DNA of 28,678 bases from CANHBY01 sp046342195 (GTDB taxonomy: Bacteria; Pseudomonadota; Gammaproteobacteria; Burkholderiales; Burkholderiaceae_C): assembly GCA_046342195.1 (NCBI GenBank), contig JBKDQE010000049.1:1-28678 (forward strand), written 5' to 3'. The position numbers and the translations under genes are program-made. Positions 8,157 to 14,224 of this stretch are shown piece after piece. The notes below the pieces were generated by a model. That model made no database searches and was not told the origin of the DNA. It saw nothing but the letters and a program-made list of their open reading frames with translations. Within the stretch, counting starts at the first letter, position 1. Each line of letters starts with the position of its first letter.

Positions 8157-8942
8157 ATGAAAACCTTAGCAAAATCAGTTGCTTCATCCCCCGGTGCTGA
8201 AAGCTTGAAAAAAGTGGGCAGTCAAGGTATCAAGAGTATTCTGGTGGCCGCACTGGTGGCCTCCAGTGGCCTTTCAATGGCTTTTGAAATACCAACCAGC
8301 TATGTCTTGCGCGGAACCGGCAGTGGAAACCTCGGGAGTATTTCTTTTTCCCAGCAAGCATTCACGCTGGCCTTTGAAGGGCTGGGTGAGGGGCTTTCCA
8401 GTGGGGTCGTTCCTTATGAGGCAGGCAACCATCCTGACTGGACTTGGTTCAATCAGGATCCTTTAAGTCGCATTATTTTCAGCTTGCCCAGCGCCAGCAC
8501 CATCACCGTGGCCCAAGACCCCGGAAATTATTCTTTGCTCGGGGCCAATTTCGGTGCCTACCGGCAAATTTACGGCGGAGGGCAAACATTGGCCCCATTT
8601 ACCAGCTTCAGCCTGTGTCAAAGTGGTCAGGGGCAGTATGATTGCTGGGAGTCGTCGGGGCAGCAGTTTGTTGCTGAGAGCCCGCTTGATTTTCGTTTTC
8701 GCACCGAGGGGCGTGTGGGATTAGAGCCTACCACTCCGGTGAACTTTGATTTCATGACCCCCCGGGGCCAATTGAGTCTCTCGGGTATTGAAAATGCAAG
8801 CCTACAGATCATGCCCCCCATTCCCGAACCCGAAACTTACGCTTTGATGTCCGTGGGTTTACTGGGTTTGTTTGCGGCGAGGCGTCGGCCTTCTGGAAGC
8901 CCGAAGCCCGCCAGGCGAGCCCGCTCTTTGGTGCCCGCTTAA
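8157..8942 (+). CDS. PEP-CTERM sorting-domain protein, secreted
   Basis: A 261-residue exported protein of unknown function. A hydrophobic signal segment (IKSILVAALVASSGLSMAF) ends near residue 43. The mature part is Gly/Ser-rich and probably all-beta. The C-terminal region has the exosortase recognition pattern: IPEPETYALM, then the hydrophobic helix SVGLLGLFA, then the basic cluster ARRR. Such proteins are cleaved and anchored or released by exosortase (EpsH/XrtA) in bacteria that make exopolysaccharide. No exosortase lies in this window. Unusually, about 16 further residues rich in Pro, Arg and Ser follow the ARRR. The ATG at 8157 has AGAG eight bases upstream; an in-frame GTG at 8148 is an alternative start. 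A terminator follows at 8950-8995. Confidence 0.85.
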   Translation: MKTLAKSVASSPGAESLKKVGSQGIKSILVAALVASSGLSMAFEIPTSYVLRGTGSGNLGSISFSQQAFTLAFEGLGEGLSSGVVPYEAGNHPDWTWFNQDPLSRIIFSLPSASTITVAQDPGNYSLLGANFGAYRQIYGGGQTLAPFTSFSLCQSGQGQYDCWESSGQQFVAESPLDFRFRTEGRVGLEPTTPVNFDFMTPRGQLSLSGIENASLQIMPPIPEPETYALMSVGLLGLFAARRRPSGSPKPARRARSLVPA

Positions 8943-8949
8943 CAAGTAC

Positions 8950-8995
8950 CCGGCCAGCCATCGAAAGCCACACTCACTCAGGCGGGCCGGTTTTT
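8950..8995 (+). terminator. Intrinsic terminator after PEP-CTERM gene
   Basis: The arms CCGGCCaGCC (8950-8959) and GGCgGGCCGG (8981-8990) pair at nine of ten positions, with a 21-base loop, and are followed directly by TTTTT (8991-8995). It lies 8 bp after the stop codon and suits termination of the rightward transcript. The long loop lowers confidence. Confidence 0.55.
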
Positions 8996-9052
8996 GATAG
9001 GGCAGGGTGGCTGTCATGCAGGTTTTGCCCTGCTGCTGTCACGCGCAGTCCA

Positions 9053-11221
9053 TCAAACAGTTTTGACTTTCACCTTGGCATGCCGACTGATGCCCGTCGT
9101 ACCCAAAAATAGCGCCACCAACCGGTGAACATCGGTAAAAATAACAGACCTGTTTTGATGGCACTTTGTCAGCACCCAGTTGAGAAGATGGCCTGCTGCC
9201 ATAAAGTCCAATCGGATCAATCGGGTGCACGAAACTGAAATGACCGGGCCTTCCTTGATGCGCTGATCCAGTTGCGCCAGTGTCTCTGTGATGTCTCCAA
9301 GCAGTTGGCCAGAAATCTCCAGGCCCTTGGTTTGGCTGGTTTGACTGAGTTCAGAGCGACGTGATTCGGCCTCATGGCTGAAAAAATAGTCCGGAAATGG
9401 CGGGGCTTGGTCTTCCTTCGAGGCGCTGATTTTGGCATCACATCTGGGTGCCACCCAAGAAGGGGGAGACACTTCATAAGTGATGCAGTAATCCATGGCG
9501 GCATCATCGAATTCCGCTGCGCGGTTGGCCATGCGAAGGACTTCAAACCTGAGATCCCAGAAAACAGGGTCAACATCGCGATTGCCCACCACGCACATGT
9601 CATTCAAAATTTTGAACAATTCAGCCCCCCCCACCCAGTGTATTTGCACGCGTTGGCTGCACAAGGACCGTAAAACCTTGGTCAAACGATGGCAGGCTTC
9701 GGTGTCTATACTCTTGAGGTTGGTCCAGTCAAATACCCACGGCTGAGGCATTTGCATGCTGATTGATTCAAGCCTGGCAACAGCATTTTGATCCAGGTGA
9801 TCCAAACATACCCAGATCAAAGGGCTTTGCCGGGAATCTCCCGTCACGGGTTCTGTTTTTTCCGGCCTCGATTTGCCCATCATGGCAGGCATGGAAAACC
9901 ACTGCGGCGAGGAAAGCCCAAACTTGATGCAGTATTGCAGTGCAAGTTCTTCAAATTTGGCGGCTTCGCCGGTGGCTTGGTAAAAATCAAAAAGAACTAA
10001 CCAGGATTCCGAGTCATTTTCCCTTGAGCCTCCAACCCCAATGAGGCTGAGCAAAGATTGCTCACAGGAGGGGAAATCAGCATTGGCAAATGCGATCATC
10101 AAGGCTTCAAATTCCGGGGCATTTTCGACCCCATTGATTTTCAACCCATCGGAGGCAACATCGCTTGAGTCAGCGGCGCTTGTCGGGAGTGGACCCCGTT
10201 GAACCAAGGGCTTTGTATCTTGCGAAATCAGGGCGGGGTCAATCAGTAATGGCGAGGAAGCCGAGGGTATGTCAGGTGCCTTGGGCCGTGTGGGCCATGC
10301 CGAGATGGGATCATCAAGGCTGCTGAAAATAGAGTGAGCTGGTGCCGCGCGAACCGGAATATCAGCAAGGGGTACCTTGGGAGAAGCTGGGGCTGCTTCG
10401 ATTGGCATGGCCGGAAAAAACACCTCCGGAAAGACGTGAAGAGGCTGCGGGGTTTTTGCCGTTACTGTTTCAGTGTTTTGTATGGGCTTGATCTCTGGTA
10501 GTGGCACAGACAGGCGTTCACTGGGAGGGGTGCTCAGAAGGCCTGTGAGCGGGAGTGTTGCAGGGAGGGTGCTTGAAGCAGGCTGGACGTTATTGAGAGT
10601 TGCTGAGCGCGTCAACAGATCAAATTTCGGCAAAGGACGTGCAGGCACAATAGGCGCGGGTGGCACTTCAATATCAGGATCAACGTACTGGCTGGGCCGA
10701 TGGGCGGGTTCACGAGGAATGCGCAGATAGGGTCGTGGTGGCGTGGCAATAATTTCGTCTGGCCGCATTCCGAGTACAGGGATTTCTTTGCCCAAAGGCG
10801 GCCCTTCAAGCTTGGAGGGCTGGGTGAGTGCCGCATAGAAAGACGAATTTGGCTTGGTCATCCCGGACAGTCGCTCGCCGACCATTTGCTGCTCGATTTC
10901 ATCAATTTTGGCCTTGACTTGATGGGGGCGAGTATCGCTGCGATCTTCAATGTCATCGATGCGGGATGATGTTTCCAGTGTGGCCAGTTGTTCGGTTGTC
11001 AGCCCTTCCCGGCGTACTTTGCGCAGCATGTCAAATTCGCGCTTGCGAACAAAATCGTTGCGACGCTTGCGCTCAATCATGGCTTTCAGTTCAGATTTCG
11101 CAAATTCCGCCTCATGTCCGCCCGATGGGGGCGAAGAAAGCTCAGCCCACTCAGAAGACGATCTGGCCACAAATTTGACAACTTTGCGAAAAAAATTCGA
11201 GGAATCTTTAGAATCTGCCAT
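9053..11221 (-). CDS. Large STAS-domain protein (two C-terminal STAS-like domains)
   Basis: Protein of 722 residues. The N-terminal 120 residues are charged and helical, with probable coiled-coil segments (KSELKAMIERKRRNDF, VKAKIDEIEQQMVG). Residues about 130-370 are Pro/Ser/Ala-rich and probably disordered. The C-terminal half has two STAS-like units: one at about 455-550 (PWVFDWTNLKSIDTEAC... VQIHWVGG) and one at about 625-720 (SVSCTRLIRLDFMAAGHLLNW... VHRLVALF). STAS domains bind nucleotides or partner kinases in anti-sigma antagonists and stressosome-type complexes. The usual phospho-acceptor Ser in a D-S-(T/S)-G context is not obvious, so this may be a non-phosphorylated scaffold. The chosen ATG (11221) starts MADSKDSS; an in-frame ATG at 11248 is possible. 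The gene follows dksA by about 47 bp, which suggests one operon. Confidence 0.75.
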   Translation of the reverse strand: MADSKDSSNFFRKVVKFVARSSSEWAELSSPPSGGHEAEFAKSELKAMIERKRRNDFVRKREFDMLRKVRREGLTTEQLATLETSSRIDDIEDRSDTRPHQVKAKIDEIEQQMVGERLSGMTKPNSSFYAALTQPSKLEGPPLGKEIPVLGMRPDEIIATPPRPYLRIPREPAHRPSQYVDPDIEVPPAPIVPARPLPKFDLLTRSATLNNVQPASSTLPATLPLTGLLSTPPSERLSVPLPEIKPIQNTETVTAKTPQPLHVFPEVFFPAMPIEAAPASPKVPLADIPVRAAPAHSIFSSLDDPISAWPTRPKAPDIPSASSPLLIDPALISQDTKPLVQRGPLPTSAADSSDVASDGLKINGVENAPEFEALMIAFANADFPSCEQSLLSLIGVGGSRENDSESWLVLFDFYQATGEAAKFEELALQYCIKFGLSSPQWFSMPAMMGKSRPEKTEPVTGDSRQSPLIWVCLDHLDQNAVARLESISMQMPQPWVFDWTNLKSIDTEACHRLTKVLRSLCSQRVQIHWVGGAELFKILNDMCVVGNRDVDPVFWDLRFEVLRMANRAAEFDDAAMDYCITYEVSPPSWVAPRCDAKISASKEDQAPPFPDYFFSHEAESRRSELSQTSQTKGLEISGQLLGDITETLAQLDQRIKEGPVISVSCTRLIRLDFMAAGHLLNWVLTKCHQNRSVIFTDVHRLVALFLGTTGISRHAKVKVKTV

Positions 11222-11268
11222 ACACAACTTGCCAAGGCATGAGCTCAAAGGACGAAAGCACTCAGGTG

Positions 11269-12123
11269 TCAGTCCCCGAACATTTTTTGTTGGAGTTCCC
11301 GACGTTGTTGAGCCTCGAAGGACAGTGTAGCCGTTGGGCGGGCCAGCAAGCGGCCCAAGCCAATTGGTTCACCTGTTTCGTCACAAAATCCATACTCTCC
11401 GTTTTCAATTCTCAAGAGGCACTGAGATATTTTTTTAAGTAATTTGCGCTCACGATCCCGGGTGCGCAATTCGAGTGCATGTTCCTCTTCAATGGTGGCC
11501 CGATCGGCCGGATCGGGAACGATTGAGGTATCTTCGCGAAGGTGCTCGGTGGTTTTTCCGGCATTGCTCAGCAAACTGTCTTTTTGAGACTGAAGGCGTG
11601 CCCGGAAAAAATCAAGTTGTTTTTCATTCATGTATTCGCTGTCCGGCATGGCCAAAATTTCTGCTTCACTCATCTCCCGACCTGGCTTGGTTTTCCAGGC
11701 GTTAGCCAGTTGCGGGTCAGTGGTTTGAGAGGCTCGGGTAAGCTCATGACTCAAAGAGCCCCTGGCTTGGGTTGGCACTCGACGCGGGGCGAACCGATCG
11801 GCAAAACGGGAGCCCGACGTGGAAGGCTTCGGAAAAGATGACAACGAATCAGGGCCCGACTGAGCGCGGCTGCCTGACATTTTGGACGTCGTTGGTGTGG
11901 CGGTCACGGCGGCTCCGGGAGCTTCTGTGGCCGCTGTTTTCGCAGTTGGGCTGATAGGGCCGGGCTTGAGTTTGGCTGAAGTGGTGGCGGCTGATTTCGC
12001 TACAGTCTTTCTCACTGTAATTGGCTGATCCTGGGCTTTCGATGCCGCCTTTTTTGTAGCAGGCTTGCTGGGTTGAGGGGCAGACTTCCTGGAAGCAGTT
12101 TTTTGATCCATAGGTTTGGTCAC
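11269..12123 (-). CDS. dksA: DksA/TraR-family RNA polymerase-binding factor, single-Cys type with long N-terminal tail
   Basis: Stringent-response cofactor that inserts a coiled-coil into the RNA polymerase secondary channel and acts with ppGpp. The conserved core covers the last 130 residues. The coiled-coil tip motif DPADRA (about 204-209) retains both Asp and the Ala needed for activity. The C-terminal globule reads YGFCDETGEPIGLGRLLARPT. The four zinc-binding cysteines of the E. coli protein are reduced to one (about residue 247), as in other betaproteobacterial and some alphaproteobacterial DksA proteins. In front lies a low-complexity tail of about 150 residues rich in Ala, Lys, Pro, Ser and Thr. 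I place the start at GTG 12123 because AGGAG lies seven bases upstream; the longer frame to 12162 has no such site. The protein is 284 residues. It is downstream of the CobW-type GTPase gene. Confidence 0.92.
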   Translation of the reverse strand: MTKPMDQKTASRKSAPQPSKPATKKAASKAQDQPITVRKTVAKSAATTSAKLKPGPISPTAKTAATEAPGAAVTATPTTSKMSGSRAQSGPDSLSSFPKPSTSGSRFADRFAPRRVPTQARGSLSHELTRASQTTDPQLANAWKTKPGREMSEAEILAMPDSEYMNEKQLDFFRARLQSQKDSLLSNAGKTTEHLREDTSIVPDPADRATIEEEHALELRTRDRERKLLKKISQCLLRIENGEYGFCDETGEPIGLGRLLARPTATLSFEAQQRRELQQKMFGD

Positions 12124-12130
12124 TGGGAAT

Positions 12131-12135
12131 CTCCT
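12131..12135 (-). promoter_or_regulatory. Ribosome binding site deciding the dksA start
   Basis: On the minus strand AGGAG is followed by seven bases and then GTG (12123-12121). This is a near-ideal Shine-Dalgarno spacing and selects the GTG over the upstream ATG at 12162 and the downstream ATG at 12111. Confidence 0.75.
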
Positions 12136-12410
12136 GGCAGCAACAAATGATTCGCAGATCACGGGTCAGTGATCATGGGGCGGGGAATTTTTGGGAACTT
12201 CTTTGAGCTCTTTTTGTAAAAACAGACTGTGAGCAATGCAAGCCAAGGAACGGCCAGGCCGCCTTGGCCAATCATTGGGTTTCAGCCGATTGATGACAGG
12301 TTTCTCTGACGTATTCCCTTGACAGCGGCCCGGATTGTAGCCAGCTTAAGTGGCTGATGGGAGTAAAGTGTGTGAGGAATTCACTGAGTTGTCATGTCCC
12401 TGAGAGGCGA

Positions 12411-13445
12411 CTATGCCAAGGCCTGTTCCAGGCCCCTGAGAAAAAGTTTTTCAGGCAGGTCAATGCCGATAAAAACCATTTTGCTGCTTTTCTTTTCGCC
12501 TTGGGCCCACACAGGCCCCAAGTCAGAACCCATGAGCTGATGAACGCCTTGAAAAATCACTTTGCGCTGGGTGGCTTTCATGTAGAGTACCCCTTTATAG
12601 CGCAACAACTTGGGGCCATAAACTTCCACCATCGCGCTCAGAAAATCTTCAAGCTTGGCCGGGTCAAAGGCACGATCCGAGCGGAATATAAATGATTTCA
12701 CATCATCATCGTGGGCATGGTGGTGAGGATGATCGCAGTGTTCCCCATGCTCATGGTGGTGATGGTGATCATCATGATGATCATGCCCCTCTTGGAGAAA
12801 GTCAGGGTCAATGTCCAGTTTGGCGCTGAGGTTGAACCCGCGCAAATCAAACACTTCTGTAAGCGGCACCTCACCAAAGTTGACAGTCCGATGCGGAGCC
12901 CTCGGGTTCATGTGTTTCAGCCTGTGCTGCAAGTGGTGGAGGGCGTCCGGGTCAACCAGGTCGGCTTTGCTGATAAAAATTTGGTCAGCGAAACCGACTT
13001 GCCGGCGCGCTTCCTGACGCGAGTCCAGTTGTTGCCAGGCATGTTTGGCATCGACCAAAGTCAGAATGGCGTCCAGAATGTAACTCTCGGCGATTTCATC
13101 ATCAACAAAAAAAGTTTGCGCCACGGGGCCGGGGTCGGCCAGGCCGGTGGTTTCAATGACAACCCGGTCAAATTTCAATTCACCCTTGCGCCGTTTGGCG
13201 GCCAATTCACTCAAGGTGGTGCGCAGATCTTCACGGATGGTGCAGCAGACGCATCCGTTACTGAGCTGAAGAATTTGCTCTTCAGTGTCTTGAACGAGAA
13301 TGTCATGATCAATGTTTTCGCTGCCAAATTCATTTTCAATGACAGCGATTTTTTGCCCATGTGCTTCCGTCAGGACGCGCTTGAGCAGGGTGGTTTTTCC
13401 TGCGCCCAGGAAGCCTGTGATAATCGTGGTTGGAATCAGGGACAT
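12411..13445 (-). CDS. CobW/COG0523-family G3E GTPase, probable metallochaperone
   Basis: A 344-residue G3E-class P-loop GTPase. Walker A GFLGAGKT lies at 11-18, ENEFG at 37-41, the family metal-binding CxCC motif GCVCC at 64-68, ETTG at 98-101, and the guanine-specificity motif as SKAD (159-162). A histidine-rich loop at 221-245 (about 14 His plus Asp/Glu and one Cys) separates the GTPase domain from the C-terminal CobW_C domain. Members act in allocating zinc, cobalt or iron; the CxCC and His loop suggest zinc or a related transition metal. It is probably the first gene of a leftward cluster with dksA, 287 bp from the dksA start. COG0523 genes next to zinc-finger-lacking DksA genes are known from zinc-starvation responses in Pseudomonas; here that link is an inference. 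The substrate metal is unproven. Confidence 0.9.
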   Translation of the reverse strand: MSLIPTTIITGFLGAGKTTLLKRVLTEAHGQKIAVIENEFGSENIDHDILVQDTEEQILQLSNGCVCCTIREDLRTTLSELAAKRRKGELKFDRVVIETTGLADPGPVAQTFFVDDEIAESYILDAILTLVDAKHAWQQLDSRQEARRQVGFADQIFISKADLVDPDALHHLQHRLKHMNPRAPHRTVNFGEVPLTEVFDLRGFNLSAKLDIDPDFLQEGHDHHDDHHHHHEHGEHCDHPHHHAHDDDVKSFIFRSDRAFDPAKLEDFLSAMVEVYGPKLLRYKGVLYMKATQRKVIFQGVHQLMGSDLGPVWAQGEKKSSKMVFIGIDLPEKLFLRGLEQALA

Positions 13446-13553
13446 AGTGTAGAGTCAAAAAAGTGGCTGATAGGCTTGTTGGGAGCCATGATGATGGGTC
13501 AGGTGCCCCCTGGGGGCGGCCATGAAGAGCGGTATCAACGCTACCATATATTG

Positions 13554-13571
13554 AAGGTTTTTAATAACCTT
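13554..13571. promoter_or_regulatory. Candidate operator inside a putative promoter of the CobW-type gene
   Basis: The 18-bp near-perfect palindrome AAGGTT-TTTAAT-AACCTT differs from full symmetry at one base pair. Read leftwards, TTAAGG and TATATG flank it with a 17-base spacer, a plausible though weak -35/-10 pair, so a bound dimer would block RNA polymerase. It is 109-126 bp upstream of the GTPase start. A Zur-type regulator would fit the gene's expected role, but the sequence is only loosely like known Zur boxes. Confidence 0.35.
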
Positions 13572-13605
13572 AAGACACAAGTGATTGAGGACATTTTGAT
13601 TGCCG

Positions 13606-13635
13606 TGACAGACAGTTTGCAGGGTATGTCTGTCA
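13606..13635. repeat. Perfect 9-bp inverted repeat
   Basis: TGACAGACA (13606-13614) and TGTCTGTCA (13627-13635) are exact reverse complements separated by 12 bases. It lies upstream of the putative GTPase promoter and could be an activator or repressor site with half-sites about two helical turns apart, or a leader hairpin. Confidence 0.45.
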
Positions 13636-13679
13636 TGCAATGGGATCTGAACTTTACTTATGATTAAAGTGCGCAATAG

Positions 13680-13695
13680 TGCATTATTTGCGCCA
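13680..13695 (-). promoter_or_regulatory. Possible sigma-54 (-24/-12) promoter
   Basis: On the minus strand TGGCGCAAATAATGCA keeps the invariant GG and GC with the exact ten-base spacing of the consensus TGGCACG-N4-TTGCA and matches most other positions. It would transcribe towards the CobW-type GTPase with a leader of over 200 bases. No enhancer-binding regulator gene is in the window. A match of this strength can arise by chance. Confidence 0.25.
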
Positions 13696-13868
13696 TTGGA
13701 ATCACTATAAGCACAGGCAAGGCGGTGAATTTGTTGAGTGTATCGGTCAAGATGCTGCAACGATGAGAGCGTGAAGGCCGCTTGATTCCGATAGCCAGAA
13801 CAGACAGCAATCGTCGGCCTCTACACTGAAGCGCAGATACGCGAGTTCATCGCGTCTGCGCCACGTGA

Positions 13869-14222
13869 AATCAGAGGTGTCAGGAATGCGGCACGCACCA
13901 TGACCGGGATCACAACGCGGCGTTGAATCTGAAACGGCTGGCAACCTCAACTGCCCTGCCCGTGGAGAGCCATGCCGGTAACGGCAGCACTGTCTCTGGA
14001 ATGGCTCAAGAGACAGTCGGGAAAACAACGCCTGTCAGTGACAAGGCAGCCCGTTTGGGGCATTCGGGGCAGGAAAGGAACAGCGCGCACTCTCTTGATG
14101 GCAGTGTTGGGTTGAATTTTACAGGATCGACTATTATTCAGCCACTCAGCAAACCCGGACGCACCCATCCCCTTGCGCAAGTCATTTCCTGGCCCATGCG
14201 CCTTGATGGACCACCCTGTTAA
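13869..14222 (+). pseudogene. Decayed TnpB/OrfB (IS200/IS605-type) C-terminal remnant
   Basis: Translation in the frame of 13869 gives RCQECGTHHDRDHNAALNL. This is the second half of the TnpB zinc ribbon (CxxCG) plus the conserved HDRD-x-NAA-x-N segment ending the RuvC-like nuclease. The downstream part (ALPVESHAGNG..., GKTTPV, GHSGQE) resembles the typical tail of this transposase group. An in-frame TGA at 13866-13868 cuts it off, and the N-terminal domains, first zinc-ribbon half and catalytic Asp/Glu are missing, so it is a fragment. The original stop has probably been lost; the frame stays open to 14222. The insertion probably arrived with, or marks one edge of, the sensor module to the right. 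Confidence 0.7.
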
Positions 14223-14224
14223 TT

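Larger units (their letters stand above)
13446..13868. other. Gene-free region upstream of the CobW-type GTPase
   Basis: About 420 bases with no credible gene but several symmetric elements: a short GC hairpin GCCCCC-T-GGGGGC (13505-13517), the dyads at 13554-13571 and 13606-13635, and GCGCAA...TTGCGC (13671-13693) overlapping a sigma-54-like site. The density suggests a multi-input promoter for the metallochaperone gene. Some of these could instead be end sequences of the decayed insertion element to the right. The stretch 13750-13868 shows nothing I can identify. Confidence 0.5.

Noticed and set aside
12711..13667. Rightward 318-codon open frame
   Set aside because: It is antisense to the CobW-type GTPase gene; its Met/Val/Ile-rich start is the complement of the His-rich loop codons.
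13747..14028. Leftward 93-codon frame in the TnpB remnant area
   Set aside because: It is antisense to the TnpB-derived segment, which explains the sequence better.
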